This document shows, piece by piece, positions 19,150 through 27,216 of a stretch of 53,253 nucleotides of DNA; positions within the stretch are counted from its first letter, which is position 1, and each line of letters opens with the position of its first letter. Under the pieces are notes generated by a model. That model was not told the origin of the DNA. It did no database searches and saw only the letters and a program-made list of their open reading frames with translations. The DNA is from Paludibacteraceae bacterium (GTDB lineage Bacteria; Bacteroidota; Bacteroidia; Bacteroidales; Paludibacteraceae): positions 1-53,253 of the forward strand of contig JAFNUD010000016.1 in NCBI GenBank assembly GCA_017384225.1. The letters run 5' to 3'. Made by a program: the position numbers and the translations under genes.

Positions 19150-20303
19150 AACTTCATCGACGAATCATATTTGAGCTTGAGCGGCTGCGCCGCAAGAACC
19201 TCCAGCAGTTGCACCCGCTGCAACAACTCTTTTGGGAGTCCACGCTCCGCTGCAATGTGCATTGCCTCCATTGTGGTAGTGATTGCAGCAGTTCAGAGGT
19301 AACTCCCGACATGCCAGCAGAGGATTTCTTGAATGTGTTGGACAAGTCTGTAACCCCTCATGTTGATCCCCACAAGGTGCTGATTATCATATCGGGTGGC
19401 GAACCGCTGATGCGCAAGGATCTCGCCGAGGTGGGCGCAGCGCTCAAGCAGCGCGGCTATCCGTGGGGCATGGTCACTAACGGATTGGCATTGACCGAAA
19501 AACGCTTTAAGGAACTGATGGCGGCGGGCTTGCGCTCAATGGCTATCAGCTTTGACGGCATGAAGGACAACCACAACTGGCTTCGCCAACACCCCCTAGC
19601 TTTTGAAGGTGCTACCCGCGCTATTAAACTTGTTGCGCAGTTTGGACTTCAGAAGTTTAGAAGTTCAGAAGTTAAGGAGAATATCTCTGAACCCCTGAAC
19701 AGAGGCGATGCCTCTCTTGAACAGCCTAAAAGGCTCGTCTGGGATGTGGTGACATGCGTCAACCAACGCACAATCAATCAATTAGATGAGATGCGCGAGT
19801 ATTTGTGGTCTATTGGTGTACGCAACTGGCGACTAATCACGATTGATCCTATGGGACGTGCAGCAGAGAATCCCGAACTATTATTGACTCCCGAGCAGCA
19901 TCGCCAGTTGCTAGACTATATCCGAGAGAAACGCAAACAAGGTTTGCATATCTCCTACTCCTGTGAGGGCTTTATGCCTGATTATGAGATGGAAGTGCGC
20001 GACCATTTGTTCCATTGTGCGGCGGGAATAAGTATCGCATCTATCTTGATTGACGGCAGTATATCCGCCTGCACTAGTGTACGTGGCAAGTATTACCAAG
20101 GCAATATTTATAAGGATGATTTTTGGGATGTGTGGGAGAATGGTTTTAGGGACTACCGCGACCGCAGGTGGATGCGAGAGTTAGAGCCTTGCAAAGACTG
20201 CAAACTTTTCCGCTACTGCGAGGGTGGAGGAATGCACCTGCGTCGCGAAGACGGCGAATTGATGCTCTGCCATCACAATAAACTGATAACTGCAAATTCG
20301 TAA
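19146..20303 (+). CDS. Radical SAM enzyme of the Bacteroidales rSAM/lipoprotein type (TIGR04133-like)
   Basis: The 385 residues carry the radical SAM cluster motif CNVHCLHC (about residue 36), the SAM-contact GGEPL, and C-terminal SPASM-like cysteines (CAAG, ACTSVRG, CKDCKLFRYCEG). The pattern FWESTLRCNVHC and MVTNGLALTEKR matches, from memory, the Bacteroidales family linked to a small lipoprotein; no such lipoprotein is seen here. About 27 extra residues lie between LVAQFG and LVWDVVTCVNQR. They are encoded by tandem AGTTCAGA units and two mini-hairpins (19646-19735) and look like a repeat insertion kept in frame. The start codon is TTG. Confidence 0.85.
   Translation: MKLHRRIIFELERLRRKNLQQLHPLQQLFWESTLRCNVHCLHCGSDCSSSEVTPDMPAEDFLNVLDKSVTPHVDPHKVLIIISGGEPLMRKDLAEVGAALKQRGYPWGMVTNGLALTEKRFKELMAAGLRSMAISFDGMKDNHNWLRQHPLAFEGATRAIKLVAQFGLQKFRSSEVKENISEPLNRGDASLEQPKRLVWDVVTCVNQRTINQLDEMREYLWSIGVRNWRLITIDPMGRAAENPELLLTPEQHRQLLDYIREKRKQGLHISYSCEGFMPDYEMEVRDHLFHCAAGISIASILIDGSISACTSVRGKYYQGNIYKDDFWDVWENGFRDYRDRRWMRELEPCKDCKLFRYCEGGGMHLRREDGELMLCHHNKLITANS
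19646..19735. repeat. In-gene insertion made of 8-base repeats and mini-hairpins
   Basis: Four 8-base units (ACTTCAGA, AGTTTAGA, AGTTCAGA, AGTTAAGG) run from 19646 to 19677. After them come CTGAAC units, the hairpin AGAGGC-GAT-GCCTCT (19701-19715) and the hairpin AGCCT-AAA-AGGCT (19723-19735). The encoded segment interrupts a conserved region of the radical SAM protein without breaking the frame. Confidence 0.8.
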
Positions 20304-20367
20304 CTCCAAACTCATAACAGCCATGTACGGATTATAATCATCTTGTTTCTGCAGTGGAAATAAAAAA

Positions 20368-20399
20368 GAGCCGAAGAAGTACATCTTCGGCTCTCTTTT
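20368..20399. terminator. Bidirectional terminator between the radical SAM gene and argS
   Basis: GAGCCGAAGA (20368-20377) pairs with TCTTCGGCTC (20384-20393), with A-runs before and T-runs after. It serves converging transcription from both sides. Confidence 0.9.
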
Positions 20400-20400
20400 A

Positions 20401-20463
20401 TCGGATAGGTCAGAATAGTCAGATCTGTCGGACAACTCAGACTACTCAGAATAGTCAGACAAG
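20401..20463. repeat. Tandem 9-base repeat, seven degenerate copies, abutting argS
   Basis: Units follow TCRGANNNN: TCGGATAGG, TCAGAATAG, TCAGATCTG, TCGGACAAC, TCAGACTAC, TCAGAATAG, TCAGACAAG. The array stops a few bases short of the argS stop codon. The same family lies inside argS at 20731-20775. Confidence 0.9.
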
Positions 20464-20468
20464 TCTAA

Positions 20469-22274
20469 CTACATTCTATTAGGCACCTCTATACCGAGCA
20501 ATGCCATAGCGCTCTTGATCACCTTCGCCACGGTTTGTGCTAATACAAGGCGTAGCGCGCGTTTCTGCTCGTCTGCTTCGTTCAGGATGCTATGGTCGTG
20601 GTAGAAGCTATTGAAGTCGCATGCCAAGGCGTATGCATAGTTTGCAATCACCGCTGGTGAGAACTCGTCGCCTGCTTGACGTACTGCAGCAGGGTAATCC
20701 ACAAGGCGTTGGATGAGTGTGAGCTCTTTTTCGGATAGGTCGGACATGTCAGATAAGTCGGACGCATCAGACATATTTCCCGCCTTGCGCAGTACGCTCT
20801 GGATACGAGCGTAAGTGTATTGGATGAATGGACCAGTGTTGCCATTAAAGTCGATACTCTCCTCTGGATTGAAGAGCATATTCTTGCGTGGGTCAACTTT
20901 CAAGATGAAGTATTTCAACGCACCTAAACCTACTACGCGAGCAATCTCGTTGGCTTCTTCCTCGGTGATGTCGGGTAGGGTATTGACCTTGTCTTTGGAA
21001 ATCTCTTTAGCATCCGCAATCATTTGTGCCATCAGGTCGTCTGCATCTACTACTGTTCCCTCACGGCTCTTCATCTTGCCGTTAGGTAATTCCACCATAC
21101 CGTAAGAGAAGTGTACCAACTCTTTGCCGAATGGGAAACCGAGACGGTCTAGCAGGATACTAAGTACCTTGAAGTGGTATTCTTGCTCATTACCCACCAC
21201 ATATACCATCTTATCAATAGGGTAGTCCTCGAAGCGGAGTTTAGCTGTACCAATATCTTGGGTCATATATACGGATGTGCCGTCAGCGCGCAAGAGCAAC
21301 TTTTCATCAAGTCCGTTTTGCGCAAGGTCAGCCCATACAGAGCCATCTTCGCGGCGATAGAAATCGCCTTTGGCGAGTCCACGCTCCACTTCGCCCTTAC
21401 CTACGAGGTAGGTGTCAGACTCGTAGTAGATCTTATCGAAGCCTACGCCCATTTGCTTGTAGGTTTCGTCGAATCCAGCATATACCCATTCATTCATCTT
21501 TTGCCAAAGGGCACGCACTTCGGCATCGCCTTGCTCCCATTTTACGAGCATGGCTTGAGCTTCTTTCATAAGCGGAGCCTCTTTCTTGGCAGTCTCCTCA
21601 TCCATGCCGCCCGCTACGAGCTCTTTGATTTGTGCTTTGTACTCTTTGTCGAAGCGCACGTAGTAATCACCAATCAGGTGGTCGCCTTTCTTGCCGCTAG
21701 TCTCTGGTGTCTCGCCATTGCCGAAGAGTTGCCATGCGAGCATCGACTTGCAGATATGAATACCGCGATCGTTCACGATATTGGTCTTTACAACGTTCCA
21801 ACCGTTCGCTTCTTGAATCTTGGCGATAGAGTAACCCAATAGGTTGTTGCGCACGTGACCGAGGTGCAATGGTTTGTTAGTGTTAGGAGAAGAGTACTCC
21901 ACCATCATCAATGGCTTTTCACCTTTCGCATCTTCGCCTTTCGCCTCTCGCCTCAACTGTCCGTAGTTCTCTGCGCTAGCGATGGCTTTTAGTTGCTCGA
22001 GCCAGTAGGCTTGTGAGATGCTCAGGTTGAGGAATCCTTGTACGGCGTTGTACTTCTCAATGAGTCCGCCCACGAGTTTCTCTCCTACTTCTTGTGCCAC
22101 CATGGCTGGTGCTTTGCGTGCTGCTTTCACGAATGGGAACACCACGAGTGTGATATCGCCTTCAAACTCTGTGCGTGTCTTTTGCAGTTGCACTTGTTCT
22201 GCAGTTATCTCAATACCATAGAGGCTTTTTACAGTCTCTTGTATCTGTGGAATAAGTATTTCCTCTAATTTCAT
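20469..22274 (-). CDS. argS: Arginyl-tRNA synthetase
   Basis: ArgRS charges tRNA-Arg in the cytoplasm. The 601-residue class I enzyme has the HIGH-type motif HLGH within SSPNTNKPLHLGHVRNN (about residue 137), a KMSKS-type region at NGKMKSREGTVVD, and the C-terminal anticodon-binding helices. Two low-complexity insertions are visible. One is GEDAKGEK just before the SSPNTNKP block (DNA 21915-21953). The other is SDASDLSDMSDLSEK near residue 505, encoded by a 9-base tandem repeat. Both keep the frame. A well-formed promoter lies upstream. Confidence 0.97.
   Translation of the reverse strand: MKLEEILIPQIQETVKSLYGIEITAEQVQLQKTRTEFEGDITLVVFPFVKAARKAPAMVAQEVGEKLVGGLIEKYNAVQGFLNLSISQAYWLEQLKAIASAENYGQLRREAKGEDAKGEKPLMMVEYSSPNTNKPLHLGHVRNNLLGYSIAKIQEANGWNVVKTNIVNDRGIHICKSMLAWQLFGNGETPETSGKKGDHLIGDYYVRFDKEYKAQIKELVAGGMDEETAKKEAPLMKEAQAMLVKWEQGDAEVRALWQKMNEWVYAGFDETYKQMGVGFDKIYYESDTYLVGKGEVERGLAKGDFYRREDGSVWADLAQNGLDEKLLLRADGTSVYMTQDIGTAKLRFEDYPIDKMVYVVGNEQEYHFKVLSILLDRLGFPFGKELVHFSYGMVELPNGKMKSREGTVVDADDLMAQMIADAKEISKDKVNTLPDITEEEANEIARVVGLGALKYFILKVDPRKNMLFNPEESIDFNGNTGPFIQYTYARIQSVLRKAGNMSDASDLSDMSDLSEKELTLIQRLVDYPAAVRQAGDEFSPAVIANYAYALACDFNSFYHDHSILNEADEQKRALRLVLAQTVAKVIKSAMALLGIEVPNRM
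20731..20775. repeat. Tandem 9-base repeat inside argS, five copies
   Basis: TCGGATAGG, TCGGACATG, TCAGATAAG, TCGGACGCA, TCAGACATA. On the coding strand this gives a three-residue periodic SDx peptide. It is the same family as the array just outside the argS stop. Confidence 0.9.
21915..21953. repeat. Tandem 7-base CTTTCGC-type repeat inside argS
   Basis: Degenerate CTTTCGC/CTTCGC/CTCTCGC units encode the alternating REAKGEDAKGEK stretch upstream of the ArgRS active-site block. Confidence 0.75.
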
Positions 22275-22309
22275 ATTTAATAGAATTGAATGTTCAGTTT
22301 ATTGGCCTG

Positions 22310-22340
22310 CAAAGGTAATAAAAATCTTGCACATATGCAA
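22310..22340 (-). promoter_or_regulatory. Promoter for argS
   Basis: Read on the minus strand: TTG (22340-22338), a 20-base spacer, then TACCTTTG (22317-22310). The -33 box sits inside a perfect inverted repeat CTTGCA-TATG-TGCAAG (22326-22341), which could be an operator, or simply an extended TTGCATA box. Confidence 0.85.
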
Positions 22341-22371
22341 GTTTAGTAGTATAAACTTCGTTTTTTGTCAT

Positions 22372-22403
22372 AAAAAACTCCCTTGACATGGAAATCAAGG
22401 GAG
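22372..22403 (-). terminator. Terminator of the secreted hydrolase gene
   Basis: CTCCCTTGA (22378-22386) pairs with TCAAGGGAG (22395-22403). On the minus strand a TTTTTT run follows the stem. It lies 45 bases after the stop codon. Confidence 0.88.
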
Positions 22404-22447
22404 CCTGTCTTTGTCTCGTTGCTTTATCCTGCACCTGCGTTATATAT

Positions 22448-23683
22448 CTACAAATCTTGATACACGTATTTGATGAATGGTATGCTTGCTTCTACATGTG
22501 ATCCGTAGTAATCAAAATCAAACGTTTTTCCCTCTTTATGGGGCATTTGTTCTTGTAGGTTGATACTGTTCAGTAGGGGGACGACTTCATCTTCCACACT
22601 ATGGAGGAAGTATGCAGGTGTTTGCAAATCATATCCCACATTACTATTCCAGAGGAGCACCTCATAAAGCATGTCTGCTTGCGGACTATCTATATTAAGT
22701 GCCTCTGTGGTCATCAGTTCGCTCATAATAGTGGATCCCATTAGCTGATTGATCTGCCCGACTGTATATTTTTTCGACACTATCCAATCCTCATAGTTTG
22801 ATAATAGGGGGTCCAAGAAAAACTCCTCCAACGTAAACCCCAAATCGTATGCATCGCTTAATCCCATTACAATCAGAGGTATAGCCGCAGGAATCCCCAT
22901 CTCGTTACGTTCTAAACTATATAGGTATGTACCTGCAGGATCATATGGCCCTGCTCCAGCATACAGCTTGCGTACGCTCCAATCATTTATTCCTTGAGTA
23001 TTATTTTCTTCGATCATTCTCGCTACACCAAGTGCGACGGCACCGCCTTGCGAATAGCCCGTCACTACTACATCTTGTGTGTAGGAGTAACCATAATATG
23101 CTAACAATTCGGGCATACAGTTCAACAAATCTACAGCAGTTTGTGCAGCGCTACGCCAATGCAAATAGGGGTGTAACTTATCGCGTGATGCACCATAGCC
23201 TACGTAATCGGGCATAACTACCGCATAGCCCTTCATCGCATAAATACTCTCTATAGATACCATGTTGCTAGGAACTTCTATGTCTGAAGTCATTGTGTAG
23301 TGATTGGCAATGACAATTCCCTTCAGCATACGATTCTTGGGCAGATACACTCGCCCTGATACTAATAAAGAGTCGCCTTGAGGACTCTGACTCCAATAAA
23401 CGACTGGCAAACTGATGTAATGTTGATGAGTGTTGCGGTAGAGCTGTACCATCATTTTGTAGATACTTTGGTCTGAGAAATGATGGCGTCTTAATTTTTT
23501 TTGTGTATTATGCCAAATCGCATCACGGCTTAATACCTTACGAACGATTTCTCCTCCGCAATCTTTGCTGGGTATCGTAGGGAGGAGAGTTGTATCTAAT
23601 GGACTAAGCATAACATAATCTATGGCTTGCAATGCCATAGTACCGCAAAGGAAGAGGATGAGGAGAATAGATTTTGGTCTCAT
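22448..23683 (-). CDS. Secreted alpha/beta hydrolase, secretory-lipase-like
   Basis: The 411 residues start with a signal peptide (MRPKSILLILFLCGTMALQA). The fold shows ANHYT near residue 126, MPDYVGYGASRD (about 159), the nucleophile elbow GYSQGG (about 211), and the late acid/His region HSVEDEVVPL and YYGSHVEA. This resembles secretory lipases and related esterases. The product is probably periplasmic or extracellular. Substrate is not readable. The gene stands alone, with its own terminator. The mature protein has no obvious lipobox Cys. Confidence 0.85.
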   Translation of the reverse strand: MRPKSILLILFLCGTMALQAIDYVMLSPLDTTLLPTIPSKDCGGEIVRKVLSRDAIWHNTQKKLRRHHFSDQSIYKMMVQLYRNTHQHYISLPVVYWSQSPQGDSLLVSGRVYLPKNRMLKGIVIANHYTMTSDIEVPSNMVSIESIYAMKGYAVVMPDYVGYGASRDKLHPYLHWRSAAQTAVDLLNCMPELLAYYGYSYTQDVVVTGYSQGGAVALGVARMIEENNTQGINDWSVRKLYAGAGPYDPAGTYLYSLERNEMGIPAAIPLIVMGLSDAYDLGFTLEEFFLDPLLSNYEDWIVSKKYTVGQINQLMGSTIMSELMTTEALNIDSPQADMLYEVLLWNSNVGYDLQTPAYFLHSVEDEVVPLLNSINLQEQMPHKEGKTFDFDYYGSHVEASIPFIKYVYQDL

Positions 23684-23780
23684 AGTTTTGTTTGTTTTAT
23701 TTAATGGTTAGGATTATATTATTGTTTTCAGGGTTACAATACCCAATCCTACAAAAACCATGCAAATTCGTTTTTATATA

Positions 23781-23811
23781 CATAAGTGGCGGAATTTTTC
23801 CGCCACTTATG
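23781..23811. other. Long hairpin between the hydrolase and aminopeptidase genes
   Basis: CATAAGTGGCGGAA (23781-23794) pairs with TTCCGCCACTTATG (23798-23811) around a 3-base loop, a 14-bp perfect stem. There is no good T-run on the minus strand, so it may be a terminator for the aminopeptidase gene or a transcript-end stabilizer. A second inverted repeat, AGGAACAA-A-TTGTTCCT, lies at 23830-23846. The rest of this 174-base gap holds nothing I recognise. Confidence 0.6.
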
Positions 23812-23857
23812 TCATTTACTCGAAGTGATAGGAACAAATTGTTCCTCCATATTGTTT

Positions 23858-25681
23858 TTACAAAGCTCGGCACTTTTCTTTCAAAAATTGTGCTTCTTTA
23901 TCAGATAAGAGTGGTGAAATTTCGGCATATACCCACTCATGATAAGCGTTGATCCAAACTATCTCCTGTGCGGTCATACGGCTCATGTCAATCATATTGG
24001 TATCGTAGTAGCAGAGGGTGAGTGTCTCAAATTCGAGGAAGGTCTCACCTGTAGCGTGTGCGCCCAAGTTGGTACATTCACGCACGGCGATAAGGTTCTC
24101 AATACGGATACCATACTCATTAGCGCGATAGAGACCCGGCTCGTCAGAACAGATATTGCCCACTTGCAATGGATTAGGGTTGTTGTCCGTGCGGATGTTC
24201 TGTGGACCCTCATGGCAACCCATAAAGTGACCTACACCATGACCTGTACCATGACCATAGGTCATACCCTCTTGCCATAGGAACTGGCGTGCTAACACGT
24301 CAAGCTGGTTGCCACGTGTACCTTTGGGGAAACGTGCACGAGCAAGAGCTATATGTCCCTTGAGTACCGCTGTATAATCGCGTTTAACTTCGGCAGGGAT
24401 ATTTGCTGGATTACCTACCCATATAGTACGGGTAATGTCGGTAGTACCGTCAAGGTACTGTCCGCCCGAGTCAAGTAGCAATACACCTTCGCCTTCAATG
24501 GTGGCACACTCTTCAGGCATAGCGTGGTAGTGCACGATAGCGCCATTGCCTTTCCAACCAGCGATGGTGCAGAAGCTATCATCGGTGTAATTCTCTCCCA
24601 TAGCGCGGAAAGAACCGAGTTTTTCGGCTATACTGATTTCATTGAGTCCAGAATCGGTAGCTGCGAGTTGGGAGTCGTTCTCAAGCCAATAGAAGAAGCG
24701 GGTGAGGGCTACAGCATCTTTGCGCATAGCGATGCGCTCGCCTTGGAGCTCCACTTCGTTCTTTACGCTCTGCATCTTCAGTACAGGACTTGGACTAACA
24801 TTAACGGTCTTTACCGAAGGGTTGATCGCCTCGAAGAGTGCCTCATTAACTTTACCGCCATCATACATTACAGCTGTAGCCGATAGTTGTTGCAGGTATA
24901 GGAAAACTTGTTCATAATCGCATACGCTGACGTTGATGCGTCGGAGATATGCGCGAGCTGCATCATCAAGTTTGCTTGGTGCTACGAAGATCGTGCAGCG
25001 CTCCATCTCTACGACTACGTAGCTGATAAGGCATGGAGTGTAGTCCACATCTTTGCCTCGGATATTGAGCAACCAACCAATCTCGTCAAGTGCTGATATT
25101 ACGAGTGCATCACAACGGCGGTCTTGGAGTGCTTGGCGCACGCGTGTGAGTTTGCTGCTGACACTCTCGCCAGTATATTTTTCCTCATACTCGTAAAGCA
25201 AAGAGGTTGGGATAGCAGGGCGACCTTCGGTCCATAGTGGAGAGATAAGGTCAATGCTTACGAGCTCGATGTTACCTTCTGCTAATTCTGCTTTTAGTGC
25301 GCGATAACCATTGACGCTGTACATCTCGGGGTTGACGGCTACTTTAGGCGATTGGCTATTGGCGATAGGTGATAGACTGGATAGAAGCCATTCTGGAATA
25401 GTAGGGCAGTCAATATCGCTCTCGCGCATGAGGGTGACAGTAGTGCCTTGGAGTTCAGCCTCGGCTTGTAGGTAGTAGCGTGAGTCGGTCCAGAGAAGGG
25501 CTTCGTCAAGGGTGATGACTGCGGTGCCTGTCTCGCCGAGAAATCCTGTAATCCAAGACATCTCGGTCCAGTGAGCGGCCATATATTCGCTAGCATGAGG
25601 GTCGGTGCCTGGTACGATGCAGGCAGTAACGCCATGCTGTTGCATGAGCGCGCGAAGCGCAGATAGGCGAGCTGGAATCAT
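23858..25681 (-). CDS. Aminopeptidase P family (M24) Xaa-Pro peptidase
   Basis: The 607-residue metallopeptidase removes N-terminal residues before proline. It has two N-terminal creatinase-like domains and a C-terminal pita-bread domain. Metal ligands are visible in LLDSGGQYLDGTTDITRT (two Asp), HGTGHGVGHFMGCHEGPQ (His), and SDEPGLYRANEYGIRIEN (two Glu). The length fits the long, eukaryote-like form common in Bacteroidota. A low-complexity insertion SPIANSQSPK (about residue 107) is encoded by a 7-base tandem repeat. No signal peptide, so cytoplasmic. Confidence 0.95.
   Translation of the reverse strand: MIPARLSALRALMQQHGVTACIVPGTDPHASEYMAAHWTEMSWITGFLGETGTAVITLDEALLWTDSRYYLQAEAELQGTTVTLMRESDIDCPTIPEWLLSSLSPIANSQSPKVAVNPEMYSVNGYRALKAELAEGNIELVSIDLISPLWTEGRPAIPTSLLYEYEEKYTGESVSSKLTRVRQALQDRRCDALVISALDEIGWLLNIRGKDVDYTPCLISYVVVEMERCTIFVAPSKLDDAARAYLRRINVSVCDYEQVFLYLQQLSATAVMYDGGKVNEALFEAINPSVKTVNVSPSPVLKMQSVKNEVELQGERIAMRKDAVALTRFFYWLENDSQLAATDSGLNEISIAEKLGSFRAMGENYTDDSFCTIAGWKGNGAIVHYHAMPEECATIEGEGVLLLDSGGQYLDGTTDITRTIWVGNPANIPAEVKRDYTAVLKGHIALARARFPKGTRGNQLDVLARQFLWQEGMTYGHGTGHGVGHFMGCHEGPQNIRTDNNPNPLQVGNICSDEPGLYRANEYGIRIENLIAVRECTNLGAHATGETFLEFETLTLCYYDTNMIDMSRMTAQEIVWINAYHEWVYAEISPLLSDKEAQFLKEKCRAL
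25348..25375. repeat. Tandem 7-base repeat inside the aminopeptidase gene, four copies
   Basis: GCGATTG, GCTATTG, GCGATAG, GTGATAG. On the coding strand this reads as CCAATCGC-type units. The same family is found inside the DUF2490 gene at 43913-43940. Confidence 0.88.
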
Positions 25682-25704
25682 GATAGTTCGGTGTGTTTGT
25701 TATT

Positions 25705-25772
25705 TCCCACTGATTTCACTGATTTTCACAAATAAAACAAAGACTTAGTGTCTATCTGTGTTATCTGTGGGA
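25705..25772. repeat. 25-base imperfect inverted repeat made of CACWGATWW units
   Basis: The left arm (25705-25729) reads TCCCACTGATTTCACTGA and on; the complement of the right arm (25748-25772) reads TCCCACAGATAACACAGA and on. The arms match except that T stands where the other has A at the repeat-internal sites. It fills the gap between the aminopeptidase gene and nadC. Confidence 0.8.
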
Positions 25773-25783
25773 GTGATATTGTA

Positions 25784-26650
25784 TTATTTTACTGCCTTGA
25801 AGGACATGTCGAGACTCTTGATAGAGTGGGTGAGGGCACCAACGCTGATGAAGTCCACACCTGTCACGGCATAGTCGTGGAGGGTGTCAATAGTGATACC
25901 ACCACTAGACTCAATCTCAATATGCCTGCCATTCTCTTTCTCCCATGCACGAATAATATCTACAGCGCCTTTGGTGCGCTCTGGAGAGAAATTGTCGAGC
26001 ATGATACGGTCAGGGATATTGGTAGCAAGTGCCTCACGAATCTCGTCCTCATTGCGGGTCTCAATCTCAATGCGGAGATCTTTGCCCTTCTCTTCGCAAT
26101 AGGTTTTTGCACGAGTAAGTGCTGCGGTGATACCACCAGAAAAGTCCACATGGTTATCTTTGAGCAGAATCATATCGAATAGACCGATACGGTGATTCAT
26201 ACCGCCTCCGATGAGTACTGCCTCTTTTTCTATATAGCGCAGACCTGGGGTAGTCTTGCGGGTATCAAGTACGTGGCATTGGGTGTCAGCAATGAGCGAT
26301 TGGTAGCGATTGGCTGTAGTGGCTACACCCGACATACGTTGCATGATATTGAGCATGGTGCGCTCGATTTGCAACAGACTGAGTTCTTTGCCATAAACGC
26401 GGAAGGCAATATCGCCAGGATGCACATGTGCGCCATCCTCAAGCAACTGCTCGAAACGGCACTCTGGGTCGAAGTAGTTGATGATTTGTTTAGCCACTTC
26501 GATACCTGCAATGATACCCTCTTCTTTTACAATGAGCTGTTGGCAACCCATTTCGGTAGCAGGGATACAACTGAGTGATGTATGATCACCATCGCGGATA
26601 TCTTCTTCAAACCAGATGGCAATGAGCTTTTGTAATTCTTTTGTGTCCAT
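25784..26650 (-). CDS. nadC: Nicotinate-nucleotide pyrophosphorylase (quinolinate phosphoribosyltransferase)
   Basis: NadC converts quinolinate and PRPP to nicotinate mononucleotide in NAD synthesis. The 288 residues include EDIRDGDHTS, ERTMLNIMQRMSGVATT, the active-site Arg/Lys block LDTRKTTPGLRYIEKEAV, GGGMNHRIGLFDMILLKDNH, and the C-terminal ESSGGI and DFISVGALTHS phosphate-binding loops. The length is typical. Together with nadK in this window it links to NAD(P) supply, though the two are in different operons. Confidence 0.97.
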   Translation of the reverse strand: MDTKELQKLIAIWFEEDIRDGDHTSLSCIPATEMGCQQLIVKEEGIIAGIEVAKQIINYFDPECRFEQLLEDGAHVHPGDIAFRVYGKELSLLQIERTMLNIMQRMSGVATTANRYQSLIADTQCHVLDTRKTTPGLRYIEKEAVLIGGGMNHRIGLFDMILLKDNHVDFSGGITAALTRAKTYCEEKGKDLRIEIETRNEDEIREALATNIPDRIMLDNFSPERTKGAVDIIRAWEKENGRHIEIESSGGITIDTLHDYAVTGVDFISVGALTHSIKSLDMSFKAVK

Positions 26651-26680
26651 ATTGTTTAGCGGTTAATATCAGTTTGATAT

Positions 26681-27124
26681 TTACAAAATTTGTTCGGCAT
26701 GATTTTTTGTATCTACTTTATCAATAAGTTGCACCAATGTACCTTGTTCATCAAAAACGAACGTTTTGCGCAATGTACCCACGCATGTCTTACCACACAT
26801 TTTTTTCTCTCCCCATGCGCCAAATGCCTGCAACATTTCAGTCGTAGGGTCGGATAGAAGAGGGAAAGGAAGGTTGTTTTTCGCAATAAAATTCAAATGT
26901 GATTTTTGACTATCTTTACTTACACCATAGACTTGGTAGCCTTCTGCGAGAAAACGCTCGTAGTTATCGCGTAGGTTGCATGCTTCTGCTGTACAACCAG
27001 GGGTGCTGTCTTTAGGGTAGAAATAGAGAACGACCTTTTTGCCTAATAGTTGTTCGTTGGTAACGATGTTACCATTTTGGTCTGCCACACTAAATGTTGG
27101 CATCTTGTTTCCAATACTTAACAT
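26681..27124 (-). CDS. bcp: Thioredoxin-dependent peroxiredoxin, BCP/PrxQ type
   Basis: It reduces hydrogen and organic peroxides. The 147 residues carry the peroxidatic site KDSTPGCTAEAC (Cys about 45), with the resolving Cys five residues on, as in atypical 2-Cys PrxQ. FYPKDSTPGC, YGVSKDSQKSH and FPLLSD support the family. It has its own promoter and may be cotranscribed with nadC, 30 bases downstream. Confidence 0.96.
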   Translation of the reverse strand: MLSIGNKMPTFSVADQNGNIVTNEQLLGKKVVLYFYPKDSTPGCTAEACNLRDNYERFLAEGYQVYGVSKDSQKSHLNFIAKNNLPFPLLSDPTTEMLQAFGAWGEKKMCGKTCVGTLRKTFVFDEQGTLVQLIDKVDTKNHAEQIL

Positions 27125-27151
27125 AATTGTACAATTTCACAGTTTTGGCTG

Positions 27152-27183
27152 CAAAGGTACGTAAAAAAAAGCAAATTAGCAAA
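27152..27183 (-). promoter_or_regulatory. Promoter for bcp
   Basis: On the minus strand: TTTG (27183-27180), a 20-base spacer, then TACCTTTG (27159-27152). The ATG follows about 28 bases after the -7 box. Confidence 0.85.
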
Positions 27184-27216
27184 TTTTACCGAAAAAAAGC
27201 AAGGTTGTACGAGCAT

